Shown here: piece by piece, positions 10,259 through 18,814 of the stretch
Layout: the number at the start of each line of letters is the position of its first letter
How positions within the stretch are numbered: position 1 is the first letter of the stretch
Assembly: GCF_914271545.1 (NCBI RefSeq)
Contig: NZ_CAJZAH010000002.1
Location: 1 to 64,000, forward strand
From: Cupriavidus respiraculi
GTDB taxonomy: Bacteria > Pseudomonadota > Gammaproteobacteria > Burkholderiales > Burkholderiaceae
Reading direction: 5' to 3'
Length of the DNA stretch: 64,000 nucleotides
Notes under the pieces: model-generated
Seen by the model: only the letters and a program-made list of their open reading frames with translations
What the model was told of the DNA's origin: nothing
The model's database searches: none
Translations under genes and position numbers: made by a program

Positions 10259-11971
10259 TCAGAAGCCCATCTTCTTCTTCATCTCCTGGTCGATCCACAT
10301 GCGCGCGTAGATGGGCCCCGGCCGCACCGCGCCGGCGCGCAGCTCGCCGCCGTAGTTCTTCACCCACGGCCACCATGCGGTGTAGACGTACTGCGTGGGC
10401 AGCCAGATATAGGGCGCCTCGGCCAGGATCTCGCGCGTGAGCGCGCGCAGCGCTTCCTGGCGCTTGCCGGTGTCGCGCAGCTCGAACGCGGCCTCGACAC
10501 GCTTGGTGTATGCCTCGTTGCCCCATTGCGCGGCGTTCCACACCTGGCCCGGCACGAAGCTCTTGCGGATGGTGGTGGTCGGGTTGGTATGGCCGTTGCT
10601 CATCAGGTAGCCGGGCGCATTGGTCTTCGTGGTCATGGCCGACAGGAAGGCGCCGTACTCCATCGGCTGGATCTCGATGCGCACGTTGACCTGCTCGAGA
10701 TAGGCGGCGATCAGCGGCAGCATCTCCATATGGTCCGGGCTGCAGGCGCATACCTGCACCTTGAACTTGAAGCCCTTGGGATAGCCGGCTTCCGCCAGCA
10801 GCTTCTTCGCCTTTTCGGGGTTGTACGTGAAGAGCTCCTTCACGTTGTCCGGCATCGCGCTGAGCGGCTCGTAGTAGCCCACGTAGTCGGGGTGCTGCGG
10901 ATAGGCGAACAGCTCGGCGTTGCCGCCGTAGTACTGCTTGACGATCTCCTGCTTGTTGACCGCCATATTGAGCGCGCGCCGCACGCGGATATCGTTGAAG
11001 GGCTTGGTATCGACGCGCATCGCCAGATACTGGCCGTTGAACGAGAGCCAGCGCGACCACTGCAGCTGCGGCGCGCTCTTCTTCAGCTCCTCCACCGCGG
11101 TCCAGCGGATGCCCTCCATCACGTCGAGCTTGCCGGTGCGCAGCATGGTGTTGCGGGTGGCTTCGTCCTTGATCGTGCGCAGCACGACCTTGTCGACGAA
11201 CGGCAGCTTGTAGTCCTTGCCGCCGAGCGTTTCGCTGTCCCAGTACAGCGGGTTCTTCGTGTACGTGGTGGCGTTGCCCTGCACGAAGTTCGTCAGCTGG
11301 AACGGGCCGCTGCCGTTGATGTTCTTCCAGTTGCCCGCGCCGGCGGTGGCGACCTCCTTCGGCATGATGCCGGAGTAGTAGCCCCAGCCGAAGCGGTAGT
11401 CCCATTCCGCGTTGAACTCCTTGAAGCGGAACATCACCGTGTGCTTGTCCTTGGCTTCGACCTTGGCGAGGTGGTCGAAGTACGTGGGAATCTTCTTGGG
11501 GCTCTCCGCCTGGCGCGTGTAGCTGAAGACCACGTCGTCGGCGACGAGCTCGCGCTCCTCCATCACTCCGGGCTTGGCGGGAAACTTCACGTTCTTGCGC
11601 AGCTTCACTTCGAGCGTCAGCGGGTCCAGCCATTTCCAGCTCTCGGCGAGCTCGCCGCGGATCGCGTCCTCGGGCAGCCAGGCATCGGCCTGGAAGCCGT
11701 ACTTGCCGCCGTTGCGCTTCGCCTTCGACAGATCGGCGGCGAACAGATGCTCGTAGACCTGGCCCGTGTCGTAATTCTGCTTCCAGTTCCAGTCGGCCAG
11801 ATCCCACGACAGGGCCGAGATGGTCGCGTAGACCGAGCCGACCTCCAGCGTGCCGCCGTACTTCGGCGCGGTATCCGGGCCGTTTGGCTGGGCGCCGCCT
11901 TGCGCGCCTGCCGTTGCCGCGCCCAGCGCGAGCGCCACGCCCACCAATATCGAGGATGCCTGTGTCGTCAA
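10259..11971 (-). CDS. ABC transporter substrate-binding protein (SBP family 5)
   Basis: A 570-residue periplasmic receptor with an N-terminal signal (VGVALALGAATAGAQG, cleavage near residue 23). The mature part has the family-5 pattern: an early YGGTLEVGS strand, AESWKWLDPLTLEVKLRKNVKF, NGSGPFQLTNF and RVRRALNMAVNKQEIV. The start is a TTG codon with GGAGGG 9 nt upstream, which makes it convincing. The ligand cannot be told; family 5 binds peptides, nickel, opines and sugars. Its place after the two permeases and before the ATPases is unusual but known. At 570 residues it is slightly long for the family. Confidence 0.9.
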   Translation of the reverse strand: MTTQASSILVGVALALGAATAGAQGGAQPNGPDTAPKYGGTLEVGSVYATISALSWDLADWNWKQNYDTGQVYEHLFAADLSKAKRNGGKYGFQADAWLPEDAIRGELAESWKWLDPLTLEVKLRKNVKFPAKPGVMEERELVADDVVFSYTRQAESPKKIPTYFDHLAKVEAKDKHTVMFRFKEFNAEWDYRFGWGYYSGIMPKEVATAGAGNWKNINGSGPFQLTNFVQGNATTYTKNPLYWDSETLGGKDYKLPFVDKVVLRTIKDEATRNTMLRTGKLDVMEGIRWTAVEELKKSAPQLQWSRWLSFNGQYLAMRVDTKPFNDIRVRRALNMAVNKQEIVKQYYGGNAELFAYPQHPDYVGYYEPLSAMPDNVKELFTYNPEKAKKLLAEAGYPKGFKFKVQVCACSPDHMEMLPLIAAYLEQVNVRIEIQPMEYGAFLSAMTTKTNAPGYLMSNGHTNPTTTIRKSFVPGQVWNAAQWGNEAYTKRVEAAFELRDTGKRQEALRALTREILAEAPYIWLPTQYVYTAWWPWVKNYGGELRAGAVRPGPIYARMWIDQEMKKKMGF

Positions 11972-12071
11972 ACCGCTGCCCTCCGTCGTCGACTACCGTT
12001 GGCCCGGATGCGTGCTCGCCGGGAAATTCGCGCGGCGCGCATCTCGCGCCGCCGTATGCAGGAACCTTGCG

Positions 12072-12995
12072 CTAGCGCGTGCCGCGCATGCGCGGGTCGA
12101 GCAGGTCGCGCAGCGCATCGCCATAGACATTGATTGCGTAGACCACGATGGTCAGGCAGATGCCGGGGGCGAGCGCGAGCCACGGTCCCTGGAACATGAA
12201 GGTGCGGCCGTCTCCGGACAGCATGCCGCCCCAGGTCGGCGCGGGAGGCGGCACGCCCAGCCCCAGAAACGACAGGCCGGATTCGGCGAGGATGGCGGTG
12301 CCGACGCGCGTGGTGAACAGCACGATCACCGGCGGCAGCACGTTGGGCAGGATATGGCGCCACAGGATGCGGCCGGTGGACGCCCCCATCGACTGAGCGG
12401 CGTGCACGTACATGTTCTCGCGCACCGAGACCACGGCGCTGCGCACGATGCGCGAGCCGCCAATGCCCAGCAGCAGCCCCAACGTGCCGACGATCTGCCA
12501 GCTGCCTGGGCCGAGCACCGATACCACCACGATCAGGATCACCAGATCGGGGAAGCTCATCCACGCATCGACCATGCGCTGCACGATCAGGTCGAACTTG
12601 CCGCCGAGATAGCCGGTCAGGATGCCGAGCACCACGGACACCACCGTTGCCAGCGTGGCCGCGCTCAGGCCGATCACGACCGACAGCTGCGCGCCGTACA
12701 GGCAGCGTGAGAGCATGTCCCGGCCGAGGTTGTCGGTACCGAACGGATGCGCCCACGAGGGCGGCTGCAGGCGGTGCAGCATGTTGATCTCGTTCATGCC
12801 GTACGGCGCCAGCACGTCGGCAAAGATGCCGCAGAACAGGAACAGCGCGCAGATGACCGCGCCGGCCGCGCCCAGCGGCTTGTCGCGGAACAGGCGCTTG
12901 AGAAAGCCGAAGCCCGGCAGGGGACGGCGGACCGGCTTGGCGCCCGCGCTGCGCGGCGCCGCGATGGTGGAGGGATGGACGACGGGATTGGCCAT
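12072..12995 (-). CDS. ABC transporter permease, DppC-like
   Basis: A 307-residue inner-membrane permease. It has the DppC N-terminal segment (KRLFRDKPLGAAGAVI), HPFGTDNLGRDMLSR, about six membrane helices, and the EAA-like loop AAQSMGASTGRILWRHILPN that contacts the ATPases. It begins one base inside the stop of the DppB-like gene (TGATG), so the two are translated together. The 100 nt downstream, before the receptor gene, hold no gene. Confidence 0.92.
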   Translation of the reverse strand: MANPVVHPSTIAAPRSAGAKPVRRPLPGFGFLKRLFRDKPLGAAGAVICALFLFCGIFADVLAPYGMNEINMLHRLQPPSWAHPFGTDNLGRDMLSRCLYGAQLSVVIGLSAATLATVVSVVLGILTGYLGGKFDLIVQRMVDAWMSFPDLVILIVVVSVLGPGSWQIVGTLGLLLGIGGSRIVRSAVVSVRENMYVHAAQSMGASTGRILWRHILPNVLPPVIVLFTTRVGTAILAESGLSFLGLGVPPPAPTWGGMLSGDGRTFMFQGPWLALAPGICLTIVVYAINVYGDALRDLLDPRMRGTR

Positions 12996-13951
12996 CAGCG
13001 GTGCCTCACTTTGGGATCGAACAGCCCGTAGCTCAGGTCGACGAGCAGGTTGATCAGCATCACCGCCACGCCGACCACCAGGAACACGCCGGTAACGACT
13101 GGATAGTCGCGCTGGTGCACGGCGTCGAGCAGCAGCAGCCCCATGCCCGGCAGCGCGAAGATCTGCTCGATGATGACCGCGCCGCCGATCAGCAGCGGCG
13201 CCTGCAGGCCGATCAGCGTTACCACCGGGATCAGCGCGTTGCGCAGCGCGTGGCGCATCACCACCAGCGGTTCGTTCAGGCCCTTGGCCCACGCCGTGCG
13301 GATGTAGTCCTGCCGCAGCACCTCCAGCATCATCGTGCGCGTCATGCGCATCGTGATGGCCGACAGGGCCATGCCGAGCACGATGGCGGGAATGAGCATG
13401 TTGCGCACGTGCTGGACCGGGTCTTCGAGGAACGGCACGTAGCGCGCTTCGGGCGACCAGCCCCACCACACGGAGGGAAACACCATCACCATGGTGCCGA
13501 GCCAGAAGCTGGGCACGGCCAGCATCAGGATGGAGAAGGAGCGCGCGACATAGTCGGCGGCGCTGTCCTGGCGGATGGCCGACAGCACGCCGATGGGAAG
13601 CGCGACCGTCAGCGCCACGATCAGCGCGAGCACGCCCAGCGAGACGGTGGCGGGAATGCGCGAGGCCACCATCGACAGCACCGGTTCGTTCTGCCACAGC
13701 GACTGGCCGAGGTCGCCCCGCAGCACGATGTCACCGACCCAGTGCAGGTACTGCTGCCACATCGGACGGTCCAGGCCGAGGGCGCGCACGAGGTCTTCGC
13801 GCGTCTTGGTGTCGGCGCTGATGTCGTTCTGGCTGAGCATCAGGTCGATCACGTCGCCGGGCACCATGCGCACGATGGTGAAGACGATCAGGCTGGCGAA
13901 CAGCAGGGTGGGCACGAGCGCCAGCAGGCGGCGCAGGACGTAGGCGCTCAT
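12995..13951 (-). CDS. ABC transporter permease, DppB-like
   Basis: A 318-residue permease and the first gene of the operon. It begins MSAYVLRRLLALVPTLL, the usual opening of DppB proteins, followed by the VRMVPGDVIDLML segment and the EAA loop TAWAKGLNEPLVVMRHALRN. An in-frame ATG 15 codons upstream (13996) would add residues not seen in the family, so I prefer 13951. The ribosome-binding site for either is weak. The family-typical length is about 310-340 residues. Confidence 0.88.
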   Translation of the reverse strand: MSAYVLRRLLALVPTLLFASLIVFTIVRMVPGDVIDLMLSQNDISADTKTREDLVRALGLDRPMWQQYLHWVGDIVLRGDLGQSLWQNEPVLSMVASRIPATVSLGVLALIVALTVALPIGVLSAIRQDSAADYVARSFSILMLAVPSFWLGTMVMVFPSVWWGWSPEARYVPFLEDPVQHVRNMLIPAIVLGMALSAITMRMTRTMMLEVLRQDYIRTAWAKGLNEPLVVMRHALRNALIPVVTLIGLQAPLLIGGAVIIEQIFALPGMGLLLLDAVHQRDYPVVTGVFLVVGVAVMLINLLVDLSYGLFDPKVRHR

Positions 13952-14282
13952 CGCGAGCCCGCCGTCAGCAAGGATACCGTCAACACGATTCTGCATGACC
14001 CGTGATACATGCTGTCTCCTGTCTCCGGCCCGTTGTGCGCCGCGATATTGGTCTTTTTATGCGGGGCGGGCCTGTCTTTTAACGCCTGCGGCTAACTGCG
14101 CCGCTTGTTGACGGCTGCCGCGCTCGGTGTCGATTCAGCATACTGGCGCTTCGAATCGATGACAACCCGATTGGCCCGCCATGGTCTAGTGGTTTTCCCA
14201 TGGCCGGCGGCGAACGCCGCGCGCGAGTCGCCACGCGCATGCCGCGGACGGCTGCGCGTGCCGGCGGGCGCGGCGCCGCGGG
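13952..14282. other. Intergenic region upstream of the ABC operon
   Basis: About 330 nt between the DppB-like start and the end of the acyl-CoA dehydrogenase gene. It must hold the operon promoter and leader. I see AT-rich stretches (around 14049-14080) but no clear -35/-10 pair, no convincing terminator and no gene. Confidence 0.5.
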
Positions 14283-15452
14283 CTAGTACCCGCCCAGCGT
14301 GGCCCAGCGGTGGGCGTGGGCGTTGGCGTCGCCGAGCAGTTCCTGCGCGGTGCGGGCGCGCTTCATGAAGAAGCCGATTTCGTACTCGTCGGTCATGCCG
14401 ATGCCGCCGTGCATCTGCACGCCTTCCTGCACGGCAAGCGTCGCGGTGGTGCCGGCGCGGGCCTTGGCCACGCTCACCAGTCCCGCGCGCTCCGCATCGG
14501 CCTTCGCATCGGCCGGGGCGTCTGCCAACGGCTGGTCCAGCCGCTGCTGGCACAGCAGCACGGCGGCGCGCGTGATCTCGATCTCGGTGAACAGATGCGC
14601 GGCGCGATGCTGCAGCGCCTGGTACTCGCCGATGATGCGGCCGAACTGGCGCCGCTCCTTCAGATAAGCGAGCGTGCGGGCAAAGGCCTCGTCCGCGATG
14701 CCGAGCAACTCGGACGACAGCGCCGCGCGTCCGATGTCGAGCGCGCGCTCCAGCATGGCGGCGCCATCGCCGGGTGCGCCAAGCACCGCGTTCGCCGGCG
14801 CGTGGACGCCATCGAACGCGATGCGCGCGGCGTTGCTGGCATCGGCGAGCACCGTGCGCTCGATGCGGATGCCGGCGCTGTCGCGCGGCACCAGCAACAG
14901 CGTGACGCCGTCGCGGTCGTCCGGGCCGCCGCCAGTGCGTGCCGCGACGATCAGCGTATCGGCGACGTGGCCGTCGACCACGAAGACCTTGGCGCCATCG
15001 AGCCGGAAGCCGTCGCCCTGGGGCTCCGCCCGCAGCGTCTGGCGCTGCGGGCGGTGCTTGGCGACTTCGTCGACGGCCAGCGCGAGCAGATGCTCGCCCG
15101 CCGCCAGCGCGGGCAGCAGTGCCTGGCGCTGCGCCTCGCTGCCGTTGCGGGCGACGAGCGTCGCCCCCAGGACCGCGCTGGAAAGGAAGGGGGATGGCGC
15201 GAGCGTGCGGCCGATGGCTTCCATGATGACGCCGGCTTCCACCGCGCCCAGGCCGCTGCCGCCGTACTGCTCGGGCACCAGCACCCCGGCGAAGCCCAGC
15301 GCGGCGAACTCGCGCCACAGCGCACGCGAGAAGCCGGTTTCGTCATGGGTGTCGCGCAGCTTGCGCAGCGCGGCGATGGGCGCGCTCTCGCGCAGGAAGG
15401 ACAGGGCGCTGTCGCGCAGCATGTCCTGCGTCTCGTTCAGTACGATGGGCAT
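14283..15452 (-). CDS. Acyl-CoA dehydrogenase, small PimD/FadE-like type
   Basis: A 389-residue FAD-dependent acyl-CoA dehydrogenase that would introduce the alpha-beta double bond of an acyl-CoA and pass electrons to ETF. It starts MPIVLNETQDMLRDSALSFL and has LGFAGVLVPEQYGGSG, ERRQFGRIIGEYQALQHRAA and a closing QMHGGIGMTDEYEIG block. The start at 15452 places the first helix at the usual position. It follows the second dehydrogenase gene by 58 nt. Tandem pairs of this kind, one about 395 and one about 380 residues, resemble the PimC/PimD heteromeric pimeloyl-CoA dehydrogenases; that specificity is an inference from arrangement and size. Confidence 0.88.
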   Translation of the reverse strand: MPIVLNETQDMLRDSALSFLRESAPIAALRKLRDTHDETGFSRALWREFAALGFAGVLVPEQYGGSGLGAVEAGVIMEAIGRTLAPSPFLSSAVLGATLVARNGSEAQRQALLPALAAGEHLLALAVDEVAKHRPQRQTLRAEPQGDGFRLDGAKVFVVDGHVADTLIVAARTGGGPDDRDGVTLLLVPRDSAGIRIERTVLADASNAARIAFDGVHAPANAVLGAPGDGAAMLERALDIGRAALSSELLGIADEAFARTLAYLKERRQFGRIIGEYQALQHRAAHLFTEIEITRAAVLLCQQRLDQPLADAPADAKADAERAGLVSVAKARAGTTATLAVQEGVQMHGGIGMTDEYEIGFFMKRARTAQELLGDANAHAHRWATLGGY

Positions 15453-15510
15453 GGCGGCCTCGTGTCGGAGGGAAGTGGCCGGGACGCGGGCGCCCCGGAC
15501 GGTGGGCGGC

Positions 15511-16707
15511 TCAGGCGCCGGGCAGGCCGAGCAGGCGCTTGGCGACGATATTGAGCTGGACCTCGCTGGTGCCGCCCTCGATCGAATTGGCCTTGCTGCG
15601 CAGCCATGCGCGGGCGATGGCGCCATCCTGGCTGCGCTCGCTTTCCCATTCGAGCGCGTCGCTGCCGCCGATGGCCATCAGCAGTTCGTAGCGGCGCTTG
15701 TTCAGTTCGGCGCCGTAGTACTTGAGCACCGACGAGAACGCGGCGATGCCTTCGCCCTGGCGCGCGAGGTCGCGCACGCGTTCGCCGGCGGCCGCGAAGG
15801 CCGCCTCGTCGATCTCGAACTGCGCGATCTGCGCGCGCAGCATGGGCTCGTCGAGCCGGCCCGCCGCATCCAGGCCGATGGCACGGGCGGCGTGCCTGCC
15901 CAGCGGCTGGCGAAAGCCGCGGCTGCCGATGGCGCTGATCATCTCGCGCTCATGCGTCAGCAGGTACTTGGCGATCTCCCAGCCGCCGTTGAGCTCGCCG
16001 ACCAGCTGGTCGCGCGGCACGACGACGTCGTCGAAGAACGTCTCGCAGAATGGCGACTTGCCGGAGATCAGCAGGATGGGCCGCGTGGAGACGCCGGGCG
16101 TCTCCATGTCGAACAGCAGGAAGCTGATGCCCGTGTGCTTCTGCGCGGCGGTGTCGGTGCGCACCAGGCAGAAGATCCAGTCGGCCTTGTCGGCGTACGA
16201 CGTCCATACCTTCTGGCCGTTGACGACGAAATGATCGCCGCGGTCCTCGGCGCGCGTCTGCAGCGCGGCGAGGTCGGAGCCGGCGTTCGGCTCCGAATAG
16301 CCCTGGCACCAGCGGATCTCGCCGCGCGCGATCCTGGGCAGGTGTTCGCGCTTCTGCGCCTCGGTGCCGTACTTGAGCAGGGCGGGGCCGAGCATGGAGA
16401 TGCCGAAGCTTTGCAGCGGCACGCGGCAGCCGAGCCGCGTCATCTCCTCGCGCAGCACCTTGGCCTGCGCCCGCGTCAGGCCGCCGCCGCCGTATTCGGC
16501 GGGCCATTCGGGCACGGTCCAGCCCTTGTCGGCCATGCGCGGAAGCCATTGGCGCTGCGCCTCCGACTGGAAGCGGAACTTGCGGCCGCCCCAGCAGATA
16601 TCGTCATCGCCGCGCACCGGCTCGCGCATCTCGGCGGGGCAGTTCTGTTCCAGCCAGGCACGGGTCTGCCGCCGGAACGATTCCAACTCGGTGTCCAACA
16701 CGTCCAC
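15511..16707 (-). CDS. Acyl-CoA dehydrogenase, large PimC-like type
   Basis: A 398-residue acyl-CoA dehydrogenase. It contains GWTVPEWPAEYGGGGLT, the substrate and FAD-contact region CQGYSEPNAGSDLAAL, VNGQKVWTSYADKADWIF, and a C-terminal ANSIEGGTSEVQLNIVAKRLLG in which the family's terminal FAD-binding helix is clear. It is the first gene of the leftward pair. A good sigma-70 promoter (TTGACG-N17-TATAAC) lies about 130 nt upstream. It probably pairs with the 389-residue dehydrogenase and works with the rightward CoA ligase and hydratase/dehydrogenase across the divergent promoter region. Confidence 0.9.
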   Translation of the reverse strand: MDVLDTELESFRRQTRAWLEQNCPAEMREPVRGDDDICWGGRKFRFQSEAQRQWLPRMADKGWTVPEWPAEYGGGGLTRAQAKVLREEMTRLGCRVPLQSFGISMLGPALLKYGTEAQKREHLPRIARGEIRWCQGYSEPNAGSDLAALQTRAEDRGDHFVVNGQKVWTSYADKADWIFCLVRTDTAAQKHTGISFLLFDMETPGVSTRPILLISGKSPFCETFFDDVVVPRDQLVGELNGGWEIAKYLLTHEREMISAIGSRGFRQPLGRHAARAIGLDAAGRLDEPMLRAQIAQFEIDEAAFAAAGERVRDLARQGEGIAAFSSVLKYYGAELNKRRYELLMAIGGSDALEWESERSQDGAIARAWLRSKANSIEGGTSEVQLNIVAKRLLGLPGA

Positions 16708-17186
16708 GCTTGTCTCCTATGTCGTGCCACGCCTTGCGCACGGTGCCTCCTTGTGTGGCGCAGGGCCCGGAGGTCGCCGGCACTTCGTCGCTGGTGCCCG
16801 AGGCAGGGCGCTGGCGGTCGAAGCGGCGTATCCCGTTATACAAGCGGCACCGGGCACCGTCAATACTCGATTACCTAAAACGGGTCCGAAGAGATGCGGG
16901 AGGAGGATCGTGAGCAGCGTGGTGCGAAGCCCGCCGGCCTCGGCCGGCCAGTCCGATTCCAAATGCCGCGGTGCGGAAAGGCGCACGGAATGCCGCCAAT
17001 AGCCGGCGTCGCACGCATCCGTGAAACGGTACCCGCAATCAGGGCTGGTAGAAGCCCAAGCCTGTGGTAGCATCGCGCTGAAAACATACCGTACTTACTA
17101 AAACGCCAATTCGTCGCACCCGGCCGCGTGGCCCGCGCCGGATGCCGCGGCGGACAAGGTACGGAAACGCTCAGGGAGACACTGCC
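16708..17186. other. Divergent promoter region of the acyl-CoA degradation locus
   Basis: About 480 nt between two divergently read operons. The leftward promoter at 16835-16863 is the only strong element. Around 17080-17105 the DNA becomes AT-richer (AAAACATACCGTACTTACT), a reasonable place for a rightward promoter or a regulator site, but I see no clear -35/-10 pair. No gene or strong terminator is visible. Confidence 0.5.
16835..16863 (-). promoter_or_regulatory. Sigma-70 promoter for the acyl-CoA dehydrogenase genes
   Basis: Leftward TTGACG (16863-16858), 17 bases, then TATAAC (16840-16835): 5 of 6 matches in each box at the optimal spacing. Transcription would begin near 16828, about 120 nt before the dehydrogenase start. 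Confidence 0.7.
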
Positions 17187-18119
17187 GTGCCCGTCGCCAT
17201 GCCCGTTGCCGACGACCTGCCCGTTGCCTATCCCGGCGCCCGCGCGCCGGACCGGCAGCGGTGGGTCGAGTCGAGCGGAGTCCGGCTCGCCGTCCACGAA
17301 TGGGGCGACGAGGACGCGCGCCCCGTGCTGCTGGTGCACGGCGCGCTGGACTTCGCCCGTACGTTCGACGTGTTCGCGCCGCTGATCGCCGATGCCGGCT
17401 TCCGCGTGGTCTCCTACGATCACCGTGGCCATGGCGACTCCGAGCACAGCGATCTCTACAGCTGGCTGGCGGACGCGCGCGACATGCTGGCGGTGGCGGA
17501 CTCGGTCACGCGGCAGCCGTGCATCGCCATCGGCCACAGCAAGGGCGGTTCGCTGCTGGTGCATGCCATCCAGGCGCTGCCGCATCGCTTTACGCACTTC
17601 GTGGCCATCGACGGCCTGCCGTTCCGCAGCCCCCACGCCGACAGCGCCGTGCGCGAGCGCAAGTCGATGACCGCGCCGATCATCACGCAATGGCTGGACA
17701 CGCGCCGGGAAGGGGCGCAGCGCGAGCGGCGACCCGGCACGCTCGACGAGATTGCGCAGCGCCGCGCCCGGATGAATCCCCGCTTGAGCCACGAATGGCT
17801 GCGCTACATCGCCAGCCACGGCGCGCGCCGCGATGCCGACGGCTGGCGCTGGAAGCTGGACCCGGTGATCGGCGTGTTCGGCTTCGGCCCCATGCGGGCC
17901 CGCGCGATGACGGACCGGCTGCCGGGCTTCCCGATCCCGATGCTCGCGCTGTTCGGCTCGGAGAAGGAACCGATGGGCTGGGACGCCACCGCCGAGGACC
18001 TGATGCCGTACTTCGCCGCCAGTACCGAGGTAACCGTGATGCAAGACGTCGGCCATTTCGTCCATATCGAGCGGCCGCACGACACCGCCGACCGCATCCT
18101 TCGCTTTCTGTGCCGATGA
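17187..18119 (+). CDS. Alpha/beta hydrolase (esterase/lactonase-like) 1
   Basis: A 310-residue alpha/beta hydrolase. It has VLLVHGALD (oxyanion loop), the YDHRGHGDSE turn, a nucleophile elbow of the form GHSKGG with Ser flanked by His and Lys, and a closing VGHFVHIERPH that supplies the catalytic His. I place the start at the GTG codon 17187, because AGGGAGA lies 8 nt upstream; the longer frame from 17142 has no such site. It likely opens esters or lactones or hydrolyses a thioester at the head of the degradation operon. It overlaps the next gene by 4 nt (ATGA). Confidence 0.82.
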   Translation: MPVAMPVADDLPVAYPGARAPDRQRWVESSGVRLAVHEWGDEDARPVLLVHGALDFARTFDVFAPLIADAGFRVVSYDHRGHGDSEHSDLYSWLADARDMLAVADSVTRQPCIAIGHSKGGSLLVHAIQALPHRFTHFVAIDGLPFRSPHADSAVRERKSMTAPIITQWLDTRREGAQRERRPGTLDEIAQRRARMNPRLSHEWLRYIASHGARRDADGWRWKLDPVIGVFGFGPMRARAMTDRLPGFPIPMLALFGSEKEPMGWDATAEDLMPYFAASTEVTVMQDVGHFVHIERPHDTADRILRFLCR

Positions 18120-18814
18120 CCGTCTATCTGCGCCACCACCGGCTGCGGCTCGCGCTGCATGCCCTGAGGACCGCCCCGGGCCCGACGTTGCTGTTGCTGC
18201 ATGGCCTGGGCGAGCGGTCGCCGGCGACCCTGCCGCGCGAGTACGCGGCATGGCCGGGGTCCGTGCACGCGCTGGATTTCACCGGCCATGGCGGCTCGGA
18301 CATTCCGCGCGGGGGCGGCTACAGCTGCGAGTTCCTGATGGCGGACGCCGATATCGCGCTGGCCCACCTCGGCCCCTGCACGGTGGCCGGCAGAGGGCTG
18401 GGCGGCTATGTCGCGCTGATGCTGGCCGGTGCCCGGCCCGCCGACGTGCGGGGCGCCATCGTCTGCGACGGTCCCGGGCTTGCCGGAGGCGGCACGGCCG
18501 TGCGCAGTCCCTACATTCCTTGCGTGGACACCACGCAGCCGGCGCCCCCCGATCCCTTCGCGATCGCCGAACTGGCCAACGACGTGCGGCCACCCAGCTA
18601 CGCGGCAAACTTCGCCATGCTGGCGTCGCAGCATTCCGAGCTTGCCGCGCCGCTGTCGATCTGCGCGCGCGAGCGGCCGGAATGGCTGGCCGCCGTCATG
18701 GAGCTGCTGTCGCTGGCGCCGGTGGAACTGGGCCACGCATTGCGCGAGTACGCCGCGCCGGGCGCCGCGGCCGATCCGGCCGATGGCGACGCCGCAAGCG
18801 GACGGGCGGCATGA
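18116..18814 (+). CDS. Alpha/beta hydrolase-fold protein 2 (nucleophile apparently replaced)
   Basis: A 232-residue protein with the first half of an alpha/beta hydrolase: LLLLHGLGE, the DFTGHGGSDIPRGG turn, then CTVAGRGLGGYVAL where the nucleophile elbow should be. That elbow reads GRGLGG, with Leu in place of the usual Ser, so the catalytic nucleophile appears to be missing. It is shorter than the usual 260-300 residues and has no obvious C-terminal catalytic His. It could be a binding or structural partner of the first hydrolase, with which it overlaps by 4 nt, or a degenerate paralogue. It also overlaps the MFS gene by 4 nt. Confidence 0.72.
   Translation: MTVYLRHHRLRLALHALRTAPGPTLLLLHGLGERSPATLPREYAAWPGSVHALDFTGHGGSDIPRGGGYSCEFLMADADIALAHLGPCTVAGRGLGGYVALMLAGARPADVRGAIVCDGPGLAGGGTAVRSPYIPCVDTTQPAPPDPFAIAELANDVRPPSYAANFAMLASQHSELAAPLSICARERPEWLAAVMELLSLAPVELGHALREYAAPGAAADPADGDAASGRAA

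Noticed and set aside
9225-11807. An 860-codon frame suggesting a receptor-ATPase fusion
   Set aside because: The first part is an out-of-frame shadow of the substrate-binding protein; the true ATPase starts at 10226 with its own ribosome-binding site.
14092-15318. A 408-codon leftward frame overlapping the acyl-CoA dehydrogenase
   Set aside because: Arg-rich shadow in another frame; the dehydrogenase frame has the QMHGGIGMTDEYEIG and QFGRIIGEYQALQ blocks.
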